64,000 nt of DNA from Oscillospiraceae bacterium (lineage in GTDB: Bacteria > Bacillota > Clostridia > Oscillospirales > Acutalibacteraceae). A program made the translations under genes and the position numbers. The notes beneath the pieces were generated by a model. It saw nothing but the letters and a program-made list of their open reading frames with translations, was not told the DNA's origin and ran no database searches. Positions 26,913 to 36,879 of this stretch are shown here, piece by piece. The stretch is from assembly GCA_902790325.1 (NCBI GenBank), contig CADARP010000005.1, positions 63,199 through 127,198 on the forward strand. The letters run 5' to 3'. Positions within the stretch are counted from its first letter, which is position 1; each line of letters starts with the position of its first letter.

Positions 26913-27042
26913 ACACCGGCTGCATGAACGGCAAGCGTCGGACATATACTTTCCCGGAAGGAAAACGCCTCGTGGCTGAAAACCGATAAGCCAGGGGCTT
27001 CTTTTCGTAAAATGGCAACATGAATGATTTAAGGAGAACGGT
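26913..27042 (+). other. Gap with weak, mutually exclusive hairpins before the transpeptidase gene
   Basis: TGGCT (26973-26977) can pair with AGCCA (26989-26993), or AAGCC (26988-26992) with GGCTT (26996-27000) followed by CTTTT. These two small stems exclude each other, which is attenuator-like, but both are short. No gene is seen. Confidence 0.3.
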
Positions 27043-29310
27043 ATGGCGTCGATGAAATCCTCCCGTAAACTGCTGCTGCAGCGTGCAAGATTCGTGCGCT
27101 TTCTGCTGTGCGTCGTGGGCGTTGCGGTTTGTCTGTGCGCGCTGATCTACGTGCAGCTTGTCAAGGGCAGCGAGTACCGGGAAAAGGCGGCGCAGAACCA
27201 GCTGCACGATACGATCGTGCCGGCGGAACGCGGCAAGATCTATGACGCCAACATGAATCCGCTTGCCGAGAGCAGCAGCGTCAAGAAGGTGTATCTCAAC
27301 GCGTCCGCGTTCGTCGGATACGAGGAGGCGCGGCAGACGGTCGCGGATAAACTCGCCGAACTGTTCGAGCTTGACAGCGAAGAAATGATGAAGCGCTGCT
27401 CGGACACGAACAGCAGATACTATGTCGTCAAGCGCCGTGTGGAATCGGCCAAGATCAAGGAGCTTCTTGCGTTTACAAGCTCCTGCTACACGCGCACCGG
27501 TTCGGACGGCAAGGAATACGAGGTCTATTACAGCAAGTTCATCGGCGTGGACCCGGACGTCAAGCGGTACTACTCCAAGCCGACGCTCGCATCCGCGCTG
27601 CTGGGACGCACCGGAGACGACGGCGAGGGCAAGGAAGGTCTTGAGCTGAAATACGATGCGGTGCTCTCGGGCGTGCCGGGACGCATCATCACGGCAAAGA
27701 CCGGCACCGACAAGGAAGAGATGCCGATCGAATACAAGAATGTGTACGATCCGAAGCCGGGCAACAGCATCGTGCTGACGATCGACGAATACATCCAGAG
27801 CTATCTTGAAAACGCGCTGCAGAGCGCATATGTCGACACGCAGTGCGAATCTGTGCTGTCCATCATTATGGACGTAAACACCGGCGCGGTGCTCGGTATG
27901 GGCAGCCGCGGCGCCGGTTATTTTGATCTGTCCAATCCGTATAAGATCGCGGACGAAACGGTTGCGCAGGGACTCGACGAGATCGAAGATGAAGCGGAAT
28001 ACAAAACGGCATACGCCGCCGCGCGCGACAGACAGTGGCGCAACATCTGCGTGGCGGACTCGTACGAACCCGGTTCGGTCTTCAAAGTCTTTACGGCGTC
28101 TTCGCTGTTGGAGGAAGGTCTCGTCACGATGGACGAGACGTATACCTGCGTGGGCAGCGTCCAGATCGCCGGTTCTCTGTACAACTGCCACCGGCATTCC
28201 GGTCACGGTACGCAGAACATCACCAAGGCGCTGATGAATTCCTGCAACCCGTTCTTCATCACGCGCGGTCTGCGTCTGGGCGTGGACGGTTTCAACAAGT
28301 ATGCCGAAGCATTCGGCTTTTTGGAGCGCACGGGCATCGACCTGCCCGGCGAGGGTTCGTCCGTTTACTTCTCCATTGACAAGATGACGCAGTCCAACGT
28401 CGCCAGTGCGGCGTTCGGACAGTCCTTCCAGGTCACGCCGATCCAGATGCTGACAGCGATCTCGTGCGTGGCGAACGGCGGAAAGCTGCTGCAGCCGTAT
28501 GTCGTCGCCAAACAGCTCGATGCAAACGGCAACACGATCGCGCAGACCAAGCCCACCGTCAAGCGTCAGGTCATTTCGGAAGAAACGTCCGCGAAGCTGC
28601 GCAGCATGATGGAAAGTGTTGTGCGCGAGGGCACAGGTAAAAACGCTTATGTCGCGGGTTACCGCGTGGCGGGCAAGACCGGTACGTCGGAAAACCTCGG
28701 TACAAATAAATACTGGGCTTCCTTTGCGTGCTTTGCGCCCGCAAACGATCCGCAGGTCGCCATGATCCTTGTGATCGACAACCCGCAGGGCGCGCACGGC
28801 GGCGGCGCGGTCGCCGCGCCGATTGCGGCGGGCATTCTGGAGAATGTGCTGCAGTATCTGAACGTGGAACCGCAGTACACGCAGCAGGAGCTGGAGAAGC
28901 TGGAAGTCGTGGCAAAGAACGTGGTCGGACAGGACGTCGGCGAGGCACGCGAAAAGCTCCTCGCGGACGGATTCACCGTCAAGGTCAAAGGCGACGGCGA
29001 TACGGTCCTGTCGCAGATTCCGTCCGGCGGACAGAGCGTGCCGCAGAAGGGCGCGATCATCTTGTTCACGTCCGAGGAATCCAAGGCGGAAACGGTCGAA
29101 ATGCCCGATCTGCTCGGACTTACGGTCAACGAAGCGACAAGCCGCGCGCTGGCGGTCGGCATCAACATCAAGATCGCGGGCAACTCGCTCATGACCAGCG
29201 AACTGCGCGCATATGAACAGAGCGTGGCGGTCGGGACGCCGATCCCGTACGGCACAACGGTAACGGTCCATTTCAAGTCCAACATGGGCATAACGGACGG
29301 AAACGAGTAA
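27043..29310 (+). CDS. Septal peptidoglycan transpeptidase with PASTA domains (PBP2B/SpoVD type)
   Basis: 755 residues. Short cytoplasmic tail, membrane helix (FLLCVVGVAVCLCALIYVQL), PBP dimerisation domain (ERGKIYDANMNPLAESS), then the transpeptidase domain with SVFK (Ser345), SCN (400-402) and KTGT (545-548). Two PASTA domains end the protein (ending near HFKSNMGITDGNE). The family crosslinks septal peptidoglycan with FtsW. In Bacillus the PASTA-bearing paralogues are PbpB and the sporulation-specific SpoVD; only one is present here. AAGGAG lies 6 bases before the ATG. Confidence 0.93.
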   Translation: MASMKSSRKLLLQRARFVRFLLCVVGVAVCLCALIYVQLVKGSEYREKAAQNQLHDTIVPAERGKIYDANMNPLAESSSVKKVYLNASAFVGYEEARQTVADKLAELFELDSEEMMKRCSDTNSRYYVVKRRVESAKIKELLAFTSSCYTRTGSDGKEYEVYYSKFIGVDPDVKRYYSKPTLASALLGRTGDDGEGKEGLELKYDAVLSGVPGRIITAKTGTDKEEMPIEYKNVYDPKPGNSIVLTIDEYIQSYLENALQSAYVDTQCESVLSIIMDVNTGAVLGMGSRGAGYFDLSNPYKIADETVAQGLDEIEDEAEYKTAYAAARDRQWRNICVADSYEPGSVFKVFTASSLLEEGLVTMDETYTCVGSVQIAGSLYNCHRHSGHGTQNITKALMNSCNPFFITRGLRLGVDGFNKYAEAFGFLERTGIDLPGEGSSVYFSIDKMTQSNVASAAFGQSFQVTPIQMLTAISCVANGGKLLQPYVVAKQLDANGNTIAQTKPTVKRQVISEETSAKLRSMMESVVREGTGKNAYVAGYRVAGKTGTSENLGTNKYWASFACFAPANDPQVAMILVIDNPQGAHGGGAVAAPIAAGILENVLQYLNVEPQYTQQELEKLEVVAKNVVGQDVGEAREKLLADGFTVKVKGDGDTVLSQIPSGGQSVPQKGAIILFTSEESKAETVEMPDLLGLTVNEATSRALAVGINIKIAGNSLMTSELRAYEQSVAVGTPIPYGTTVTVHFKSNMGITDGNE

Positions 29311-29333
29311 ACAAAGCGAGGAGGGCAGACGGT

Positions 29334-30779
29334 ATGCTGCTGAGAACGCTGATCCAAAATGTGGAGGTCATCGCATCCAACGTGCCGCAGGGCACGGAAA
29401 TCACAGCGGTGACGGATGACAATCGAAAAATCACGGCGGGCAGTCTGTTCGTGTGTATAGAGGGCAAAAACTTTGACGGTCACAGCGCGGCGGAAGACGC
29501 GCTGCGCGCCGGAGCCGCTGCAGTCGTCACGCAGCGGCCGCTCGGCCTTTCCGCCGAGATACAGGTGCCGAACACGCGTGCCGCATATGCGCTGCTGTGC
29601 GCGGGCTGGTTCGGCAATCCCGCGGAGTCGCTGCAGCTTGTCGGCGTGACGGGAACAAACGGCAAGACGACGAGCTGTTTTCTGCTGTATGACGTTCTCA
29701 CGCGGTTCGGCGTCCGATGCGGCCTGATCGGCACGGTCAAGAACTGCATCGCGGGCGAGGAAGTGCCCGCGACACTGACGACGCCCGATCCGTTCGAGCT
29801 GCACGGGCTGTTCCGCCGCATGGTCGACGCGGGCTGCACGCACTGCGTGATGGAAGCGTCCTCGCAGGCGCTCGCACAGTACCGGCTGGAGGGCGTGCAT
29901 TTCGAGGCGGCAATATTTACGAATCTGACACAGGATCACCTGGATTACCACGGTACATTCGAGAATTATCTTGCGGCCAAACGCAAGCTGTTTTTGCAGG
30001 CAAAGCGCGCGATCGTCAACGCGGACGACGCCGCGGCGCAGCAGATCGTGCGCGACACGCCCTGCTCCGTCGTGACGTTCTCGGCAAAACGCGACGAGGC
30101 GGATTACACCGCGAAAAATACGCGCATCACGACCGCGGGCGTGGAGTACGAACTGGTCAGCGCCGAGCGCATCGGCCGCGTGCGTTTCCGCGTTCCGGGC
30201 GGATTCTCCGTCTACAACTCCATGGGCGTGATCGTCTGTCTGACGGAGATGGGTTACCCGTTTGCGGAGATCCTGCGCGCCGTTGCGCAGTTTGATACGG
30301 TTCCCGGACGCATGGAGATCGTGCCCGCGGATACGCCGTATACGATCGTGATCGACTATGCCCACACGCCGGACGCGCTCGAAAACGTGCTCAAAACGCT
30401 GCGGCAGATCACGCAGGGCAAGGTGTTCGCCGTGTTCGGATGCGGCGGAGATCGGGATAAAACGAAACGCCCGATCATGGGCAGTATCGCCGCGGCAAAT
30501 GCGGATGTGGTGATCGTCACGTCCGACAACCCGCGCACAGAGGATCCGGAAGCGATCCTCGACGACATCATGGAGGGCGTCGGAAAGCCCAAGTGCACGG
30601 TGTACCGGATCTGCGACCGCAGGGAAGCGATCGCCAAGGCAATGAAGAAAGCGAAAGCGGGCGATGTGATTCTGCTCGCGGGTAAGGGTCAGGAAACCTA
30701 CCAGATCATCGGACACGAGAAACATCACCTGGATGAGCGTGAAGTCGTGGCGGAGATCCTGAACAACGCTAAACCGTAA
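29334..30779 (+). CDS. murE: UDP-MurNAc-tripeptide ligase MurE (meso-DAP type)
   Basis: 481 residues. ATP-binding GVTGTNGKTTSCFLLY, substrate Lys region, DYAHTPDALENVL, and VTSDNPRTEDP. The DNPR motif is the mark of enzymes adding meso-diaminopimelate rather than lysine. It works in the cytoplasm on UDP-MurNAc-L-Ala-D-Glu. GAGGAGGG precedes the start. It is 14 bases upstream of murF. Confidence 0.96.
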   Translation: MLLRTLIQNVEVIASNVPQGTEITAVTDDNRKITAGSLFVCIEGKNFDGHSAAEDALRAGAAAVVTQRPLGLSAEIQVPNTRAAYALLCAGWFGNPAESLQLVGVTGTNGKTTSCFLLYDVLTRFGVRCGLIGTVKNCIAGEEVPATLTTPDPFELHGLFRRMVDAGCTHCVMEASSQALAQYRLEGVHFEAAIFTNLTQDHLDYHGTFENYLAAKRKLFLQAKRAIVNADDAAAQQIVRDTPCSVVTFSAKRDEADYTAKNTRITTAGVEYELVSAERIGRVRFRVPGGFSVYNSMGVIVCLTEMGYPFAEILRAVAQFDTVPGRMEIVPADTPYTIVIDYAHTPDALENVLKTLRQITQGKVFAVFGCGGDRDKTKRPIMGSIAAANADVVIVTSDNPRTEDPEAILDDIMEGVGKPKCTVYRICDRREAIAKAMKKAKAGDVILLAGKGQETYQIIGHEKHHLDEREVVAEILNNAKP

Positions 30780-30792
30780 CGGAGGACAGCCT

Positions 30793-32148
30793 TTGAAAGA
30801 ATTGACCATACAGGAGATCGCACGGGCGGTGCAGGGGACGGCGTCGTTCGACGGAACGGTGCGCGACGTGTGCATCGACAATCGTGCGCTGACGCCGGGC
30901 TGCTTGTTCGTCTGTATCGAGGGCGAACGGTTCGACGGCCATACCTTTGCCGAGAGCGCGCTGCGGAACGGCGCGTCGGCGGTGCTGTGCGCGCGCGATC
31001 TGGGATTGCCGCGGCAGATCATCGCGGAGGATACGCGCAAAGCGCTGCTGAGCCTCGGACGCTATTACAGAAGCCTGTTCGATATCCCGCTCGCCGCGGT
31101 GACCGGCAGCGTGGGCAAAACGACCGTCAAGGAAATGACCGCTGCCGTGTTCGGCGCCAAATACCGCACGCTCAAGACCGAGGGAAATCTGAACAACGAG
31201 ATCGGTCTGCCGCGCACGCTGTTCCGTCTGCAGGCGGATACGGAAGCGGCCGTGATCGAGATGGGCATGAATCATTTCGGCGAGATATCCCGTCTGTCGC
31301 GCACGGCAATGCCCACGATGGGCATCATCGGCAATATCGGCATTTCGCACATCGAAAACCTCGGTTCACAGGAAAACATTCTGAAGGCAAAGCTGGAGAT
31401 CACGGACGGGATGGCGGAAGATGCGCCGCTGATCCTCAACGGCGACGACCGTCTGCTGTACGGCGCGAAAGTCGGAAACCGTCCGGTCTACTATTACGGG
31501 ATCGACAACCAATACTGCCGGTTCAAGGCGTATGAGATCGAGTCGGATGCGGACGGCACGCAGTTCACCGTGGACTTCGGCTGCGCAGAACAGCGCATAG
31601 CGCTTCCGACGCTCGGGAAACATAATGTATACAACGCGCTTGCGGCGTTTGCGGCAGGATTTCTGATCGGAGTCCCGCCGGAAGACGCAGCCGCCGCTCT
31701 CGCAAAGTACGAGCCGACGGGAATGCGGCAGCGCATGCGCCGTGTCGGCGGCGTACAGTTCATCGAGGACTGCTACAACGCCAGCCCCGATTCCGTGCGC
31801 GCGGCGTTTGCAACGCTGCACGAGGTGCGCGCACAGCGCAGGATCGCCGTTTTGGGCGATATGCTGGAGCTGGGCGAGGCGGCGGACGAAGCGCATCGGC
31901 AGAGCGGCGTCCGCGCGGCCGAGGCCGGTACGGACATACTGCTGACCTACGGCGAGAAGTCGGCGAAAACGGCTGCGGCCGCACGCGAAAGCGGCATGAC
32001 GCAGGTGCGGCATTACGAAGACAAGCAGGCGCTGGCGCAGGATCTGTCGCAGATGCTGCACGAAGGCGATGCGGTGCTTGTCAAGGGCAGCCGCGGCATG
32101 AGAATGGAAGAAATACTGCAAAAGATATACGAGGAGATGGATTCATGA
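30793..32148 (+). CDS. murF: UDP-MurNAc-pentapeptide ligase MurF
   Basis: 451 residues. N-terminal Mur domain (DNRALTPGCLFVCIEG), ATP loop VTGSVGKTTVKEM, EMGMNHFGEI, FIEDCYNASPDSV and VKGSRGMRMEE. It adds D-Ala-D-Ala to UDP-MurNAc-tripeptide. The start codon is TTG, fixed by GGAGG 7 bases upstream; there is no ATG alternative nearby. The stop overlaps the mraY start by ATGA. Confidence 0.96.
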   Translation: MKELTIQEIARAVQGTASFDGTVRDVCIDNRALTPGCLFVCIEGERFDGHTFAESALRNGASAVLCARDLGLPRQIIAEDTRKALLSLGRYYRSLFDIPLAAVTGSVGKTTVKEMTAAVFGAKYRTLKTEGNLNNEIGLPRTLFRLQADTEAAVIEMGMNHFGEISRLSRTAMPTMGIIGNIGISHIENLGSQENILKAKLEITDGMAEDAPLILNGDDRLLYGAKVGNRPVYYYGIDNQYCRFKAYEIESDADGTQFTVDFGCAEQRIALPTLGKHNVYNALAAFAAGFLIGVPPEDAAAALAKYEPTGMRQRMRRVGGVQFIEDCYNASPDSVRAAFATLHEVRAQRRIAVLGDMLELGEAADEAHRQSGVRAAEAGTDILLTYGEKSAKTAAAARESGMTQVRHYEDKQALAQDLSQMLHEGDAVLVKGSRGMRMEEILQKIYEEMDS

Positions 32149-33170
32149 ACCGCATACTTGCTGATGTACTGGCGGCAGTGTTGTCCTTCGGCGTCACGGC
32201 GTCGCTTGGTTTTGTCGTGATCCCGTGGCTGCATAAGCTGAAATTCGGACAGAAGATCCTGGACATCGGTCCCGCGTGGCACAAGAAAAAGGAAGGCACG
32301 CCGACGATGGGCGGCATCCTGTTCATTGCCGGTACGATCCTGTCTGTCATCGTGGTGCTCGTGACAGATAAGCTCGCGGGCGGCGATCTCCTCGCCGGCG
32401 ATTATCCGGTACCGCTTGAGATCCGCTCCAAATGTATCTCGGGCATTCTGATGGCGTTTGCGTTCGGCTTGATCGGCTTTGCGGACGACTATGTCAAGAT
32501 CGTCAAAAAGCGCAATCTGGGTCTTACGATCCCGCAGAAGACCGTGGCGCAGATCCTCGTTATGACGGCCTATCTCGTGAGCCTTTACATGAGCATGAAC
32601 CGCAAGCCCTACATGTTTATCCCGTTCGTCGGAAACGTCGAGATGGGCGTCTTTTTCTGGATATTCGGCGCTTGTGTGATCTATGCGGCGATCAACGCGG
32701 TCAATTTCACCGACGGCATCGACGGACTTTGCGGCAGCGTGACGCTGACGGCTGCCGCGGCATTCATCGTGATTGCGGCGATGCGCAATCTGTTCGGCGT
32801 GAGCATGATCGCGGCGGCGCTGCTCGGCGGCTGCGCGGGCTTCCTCGTGTGGAACCACTATCCCGCGAAGGTGTTTATGGGCGACACCGGTTCCATGTTC
32901 CTGGGCGGTATGGTCGTCGCGCTGGCCTATGCGGTCGGCTGTCCGCTGATTCTGCTGCCGGTCGGCATCATCTATGTGATCGAGGGCGCTTCCGATGTGA
33001 TTCAGATCAGCTATTTCAAGCTCACGCACGGCAAGCGTATTTTCAAAATGGCGCCGATCCATCATCATTTTGAGATGTCCGGATGGAGTGAAAAGAAGAT
33101 CGTAGCGGTCTTCACGCTGGTCAATCTTGTCGGCTGCGCGGCCGGTATACTGCTGATGCGGTTTGATTGA
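32145..33170 (+). CDS. mraY: Phospho-MurNAc-pentapeptide transferase MraY
   Basis: 341 residues, polytopic membrane protein with about ten helices. Motifs: GTPTMGGILFI, FADDYVKIVKKRNLGL (Asp pair), NAVNFTDGIDGL and HHHFEMSGWSE. It transfers phospho-MurNAc-pentapeptide to undecaprenyl phosphate, forming lipid I. It overlaps murF by 4 bases, so translation is probably coupled. The next gene is ftsW; murD, often found here, is missing. Confidence 0.97.
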   Translation: MNRILADVLAAVLSFGVTASLGFVVIPWLHKLKFGQKILDIGPAWHKKKEGTPTMGGILFIAGTILSVIVVLVTDKLAGGDLLAGDYPVPLEIRSKCISGILMAFAFGLIGFADDYVKIVKKRNLGLTIPQKTVAQILVMTAYLVSLYMSMNRKPYMFIPFVGNVEMGVFFWIFGACVIYAAINAVNFTDGIDGLCGSVTLTAAAAFIVIAAMRNLFGVSMIAAALLGGCAGFLVWNHYPAKVFMGDTGSMFLGGMVVALAYAVGCPLILLPVGIIYVIEGASDVIQISYFKLTHGKRIFKMAPIHHHFEMSGWSEKKIVAVFTLVNLVGCAAGILLMRFD

Positions 33171-33201
33171 GCCGACCGAAACAAACAGATCGGAGGGACT
33201 T

Positions 33202-34374
33202 ATGCGCCAAAAGCTGAAACAGTGGATCCAGCCCGGTTCACTTGATACGGTTTTTTTGCTGATCGTCTTTGCTTTGCTGACGGTCGGCATCGTCATGATG
33301 TTTTCCGCCAGTTATGTTTCCGCCAGCTACAAAACGAGCAGTCCGTATTACTATTTTGTCCGACAGCTCCGATTTGCGGCTCTGGGCATCGTTGCGATGT
33401 TTGTGATTTCGCGTATCCGGCTGGAACTGTTCGACAAACTGTCGAAAATCATACTTCTGGGCTGTATCGCACTGCTGATCCTGGTGCTGATCGCGCCGCT
33501 CAAGATCAGCGACAAGGAGGATTTCCGCCGCTGGCTGGGGATCCCCGGCGTGCTCCAGTTTCAGCCGTCGGAAGTGGCGAAGCTGGGTTTGATCATGTAC
33601 TGCGCGAGCGTTTTCAGCAATCGCCTAAAGGCGCAGCGCAAGCCGGGCGAGCAGGATCATTCCGTGCGCACCTGTCTGATTGTGATCGGACTGTTTTGCG
33701 GATTGGTCATTCTGGAACGGCATTTGTCCGGTACGATTCTGATGTTGGGAATCGGCGCGGTCATGCTTGTGCTGGGCGGCGTCAAAAAGAAATGGATCGT
33801 ATTTGTGCTCGGCGCGGCGATATGCGGCTTGCTGCTGTTCCTGATGCTCAAGGAGAAGCTGATCGACCTGCTGCCGATCAAGGGGTATCAGAAGGCGCGT
33901 ATCATCGCGTGGATGGATAAAGATTATGACCCGACGGGCGACCGCTGGCAGACGAACCAGTCGCTGTACGCGATCGGGTCCGGCGGATTGTTCGGACTGG
34001 GACTCGGCCAATCCAAACAGAAGTTTTTGTACATGCCCGAGCCGCAGAACGACTTCGTTTTTGCGATTGTCTGCGAGGAGCTCGGCTTTGTGGGCGCGGT
34101 GGTCATTCTGGCCGCGTTCGCGGTACTGATCTGGCGCGGATTTGACATTGCCATGCGCAACAAGGACCGCTATTCGGCGCTTGTGGTCATGGGCGTGATG
34201 TCCCACGTCGCGCTGCAGGTTATTCTGAATATTCTCGTCGTGACCGACACGGTCCCGAATACGGGCATCGGTCTGCCGTTCTTCAGTTACGGCGGTTCGT
34301 CGCTCGTTATTCTGCTTGCGGAAATGGGACTGGTGCTGTCTGTGTCACGCGCGTCACGAATACGAAAAAGATAG
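33202..34374 (+). CDS. ftsW: FtsW/SpoVE-type peptidoglycan polymerase
   Basis: 390 residues with about ten membrane helices. SEDS-family motifs: MMFSASYVSA, FQPSEVAKLGLIMY, GLGLGQSKQKFLYMPEPQNDFVFA and GLPFFSYGGSSL. It polymerises lipid II at the septum with the PASTA transpeptidase. Whether it is FtsW or the sporulation paralogue SpoVE cannot be decided. The ATG at 33202 is chosen because CGGAGGG lies 6 bases upstream; an earlier in-frame start at 33163 overlaps mraY. Confidence 0.93.
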   Translation: MRQKLKQWIQPGSLDTVFLLIVFALLTVGIVMMFSASYVSASYKTSSPYYYFVRQLRFAALGIVAMFVISRIRLELFDKLSKIILLGCIALLILVLIAPLKISDKEDFRRWLGIPGVLQFQPSEVAKLGLIMYCASVFSNRLKAQRKPGEQDHSVRTCLIVIGLFCGLVILERHLSGTILMLGIGAVMLVLGGVKKKWIVFVLGAAICGLLLFLMLKEKLIDLLPIKGYQKARIIAWMDKDYDPTGDRWQTNQSLYAIGSGGLFGLGLGQSKQKFLYMPEPQNDFVFAIVCEELGFVGAVVILAAFAVLIWRGFDIAMRNKDRYSALVVMGVMSHVALQVILNILVVTDTVPNTGIGLPFFSYGGSSLVILLAEMGLVLSVSRASRIRKR

Positions 34375-34389
34375 GAAAGAGGAAACGAT

Positions 34390-35520
34390 ATGCTTCGTGG
34401 AAAACGGATCTTGTTTGCGACCGGCGGTACGGGCGGGCACATCAATCCCGCGCTTGCCGTGGCGGGGTACATCCGCAGACAGGAGCAGGATGCGCAGATC
34501 CTATTCGTCGGAACGGCGGAGAAGATGGAGGCAAAGCTGGTGCCTGCGGCCGGTTTTGATTTTCGGACCATCGACATTTCCGGGTTTCAGCGTTCGCTGA
34601 GCTGGACGAACATCAAGCGGAATATCGGCACGCTCTCGAAGCTGCTGCGCGCGTCGTCGCAGGCAAAGAAGATCCTGAAAGAGTTTAAACCGGACGTCGT
34701 AGTGGGGTTCGGCGGCTATGTCAGCGGCCCTGTGCTTCGCATGGCGGCGAAAATGGGCATCCCCACCGCGATCCATGAGCAGAACGCCTATCCCGGCGTG
34801 ACGAACAAAACGCTTGCAAAGCGAGTGGACGCGGTCATGCTGACCGTGCAGGCGGCGGAGAAATATCTGTCGCCGAAGAATCCGTGCATCCTGACGGGAC
34901 TGCCCGTGCGCGGTGAGATCGTAGAGGCAGACCGTGTTTTTGCCCGTGCGGAGCTTGGACTGGACGAGAGACCGCTTGTGCTTTCGATGGGCGGCAGTCT
35001 CGGCGCACGCGCGATCAACGAAGCCGTGGTCGAGCTGATCGCCGCAAATGCGCCGAAGGGCGACTGCTGGTTCCGCCATGCGTACGGTCAGTATGGCAAA
35101 TGGGTGCCGGACAAGCTGCGCGAGGCAGGCGTCGATCCGGATACGACCGAAAATGTGACAGTTTGCGAATATATCAGCGACATGGACAGATGTCTTGCCG
35201 CAGCCGATCTGGTGATCTGCCGCGCAGGCGCATCGAGCCTGTCCGAGTTTGAGGCGGTCGGACGCGCGTCCATCCTGATCCCGTCGCCCAACGTGGCGGA
35301 AAACCATCAGTACCACAACGCCATGGCGCTCGTCAACAATGACGCGGCGGTGCTGATCGAAGAAAAGGATCTGACCGGCGCCCGTCTGATCGAGGAAGTC
35401 AACGCGCTGCTGTCGGACCGTGAGAAACTCCGCAGACTCGGCGAGAACGCCAAAAAGATGGCCATCCCCGACACGGTGGAGCGCATCGCGGGAATTCTTT
35501 CCGATCTGGCCGGCGATTGA
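34390..35520 (+). CDS. murG: UDP-GlcNAc transferase MurG
   Basis: 376 residues. GGTGGHINPALAVA near the N-terminus, IHEQNAYPGVTNK, SMGGSLGARAIN and the donor-site region CRAGASSLSEFEAVGRASILIPSP with AENHQYHNA. It adds GlcNAc to lipid I on the inner face of the membrane, making lipid II. GAAAGAGG lies before the ATG. It is 15 bases after ftsW. Confidence 0.97.
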   Translation: MLRGKRILFATGGTGGHINPALAVAGYIRRQEQDAQILFVGTAEKMEAKLVPAAGFDFRTIDISGFQRSLSWTNIKRNIGTLSKLLRASSQAKKILKEFKPDVVVGFGGYVSGPVLRMAAKMGIPTAIHEQNAYPGVTNKTLAKRVDAVMLTVQAAEKYLSPKNPCILTGLPVRGEIVEADRVFARAELGLDERPLVLSMGGSLGARAINEAVVELIAANAPKGDCWFRHAYGQYGKWVPDKLREAGVDPDTTENVTVCEYISDMDRCLAAADLVICRAGASSLSEFEAVGRASILIPSPNVAENHQYHNAMALVNNDAAVLIEEKDLTGARLIEEVNALLSDREKLRRLGENAKKMAIPDTVERIAGILSDLAGD

Positions 35521-35593
35521 TGACACCCGTCCGCAGTCTTTCGCATAGGATAAACCGAGAAACGATTCGGTGATGCTTTGCGAAAGGGTGCAC

Positions 35594-36868
35594 ATGAGGA
35601 TGGAATTATTGGTTATCGAAGGCGGCAAACGGCTGGAAGGGGAGCTGGAACTGCAGGGCTCCAAAAACAGCGCTTTGCCGATCCTGGCGGCAGCCGCCGT
35701 CACGGGAGAAACTTCGATTTTGAAGCATTGCCCGTATTTGCGGGACACGGACGCCGCGATGCGGATCCTGCGTCACATCGGCTGCACGGCCGAACGCGCA
35801 GGAGATACGGTGATCGTCCGTTCCGACGCGCCGAAACGGTGGGAGATCCCGGATGCGCTCATGCGCGAGATGCGTTCGTCGATCATTTTTCTCGGCGCGC
35901 TTTTGTCCCGGTTCGGCAGAGCGGAGCTGTCCGCTCCGGGCGGATGCGACATCGGCCTGCGTCCGATTGATCTGCACCTGTCCGCGCTGTCCGCGCTGGG
36001 CGTGCGGATCGAAGAGCAGTGCGGCAGACTCTGCTGCAGCGCACCGAAGGGACTGCACGGCGCAGCGATCACACTGCCGTTTCCGTCCGTGGGCGCGACG
36101 GAGAATTCGATACTCTGTGCCGTCACGGCGAAGGGAGAAACGGTGATCCGCAACGCCGCACGCGAGCCGGAGATCTGTGATTTAGCGGCGTTTTTCAACG
36201 GGTGCGGCGCGCGCATCAGCGGCGCGGGCACCGACACGATAACGGTGGAACCGGCGGCGCGTTTCCGCGCGACGGAGTTTACGATCATGCCCGACCGGAT
36301 CATGGCGGCGACCTTTCTCGCTGCCGCGGCGGTGACAGGCGGCAGCGTTTGCGTGCATCGCGCCGCGCCGCAGTACCTTGTGCCCGTCCTGCCGTATTTT
36401 GAGCAGGCGGGATGCGTGGTGCAGACGCAGGGCGACGACGTCCTGCTGCATGCCCCGCGCCGGCTGCAAAGCACCGGCCTTGTGCGCACGATGCCGTATC
36501 CCGGATTCCCGACGGACTTTCAGGCGTCGGCGATGGTGATGGCGGCGCTCTCGCAGGGGACGAGCGTTTTTGTGGAGACCATCTTTGAAAACCGTTTCAG
36601 GCATGTGCCGCAGCTTCGGCGAATGGGCGCGCACATCACGGTGCACAACAATGTCGCTGTCGTCGAGGGCGTACCGCAGCTTTGCGGCGCGGCGGTTCAG
36701 GCGACAGATCTGCGCGGCGGCGCCGCGCTGGTAACGGCGGGACTTGCCGCGCAGGGGGAGACACATGTTTCCTGCGTCGGACATATCGACCGCGGATGCG
36801 AACGATTTGAACAGAATCTTGCGCTTCTGGGCGCAAGAATCAAAAGAATAGAAACGGATACGGAATAG
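35594..36868 (+). CDS. murA: UDP-GlcNAc 1-carboxyvinyltransferase MurA
   Basis: 424 residues. LQGSKNSALPILAAAA at the N-terminus, MRSSIIFLGALL, and APGGCDIGLRPIDLHL with the PEP-binding, fosfomycin-sensitive Cys retained; later EDR-like END: FQASAMVMAALSQGTSVFVETIFENRF. It makes the first committed precursor, enolpyruvyl-UDP-GlcNAc. The ATG at 35594 is preceded by AAAGGG; the frame extends upstream without a better start. A 73-base gap separates it from murG. Confidence 0.95.
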   Translation: MRMELLVIEGGKRLEGELELQGSKNSALPILAAAAVTGETSILKHCPYLRDTDAAMRILRHIGCTAERAGDTVIVRSDAPKRWEIPDALMREMRSSIIFLGALLSRFGRAELSAPGGCDIGLRPIDLHLSALSALGVRIEEQCGRLCCSAPKGLHGAAITLPFPSVGATENSILCAVTAKGETVIRNAAREPEICDLAAFFNGCGARISGAGTDTITVEPAARFRATEFTIMPDRIMAATFLAAAAVTGGSVCVHRAAPQYLVPVLPYFEQAGCVVQTQGDDVLLHAPRRLQSTGLVRTMPYPGFPTDFQASAMVMAALSQGTSVFVETIFENRFRHVPQLRRMGAHITVHNNVAVVEGVPQLCGAAVQATDLRGGAALVTAGLAAQGETHVSCVGHIDRGCERFEQNLALLGARIKRIETDTE

Positions 36869-36879
36869 GGGAATGGAAG

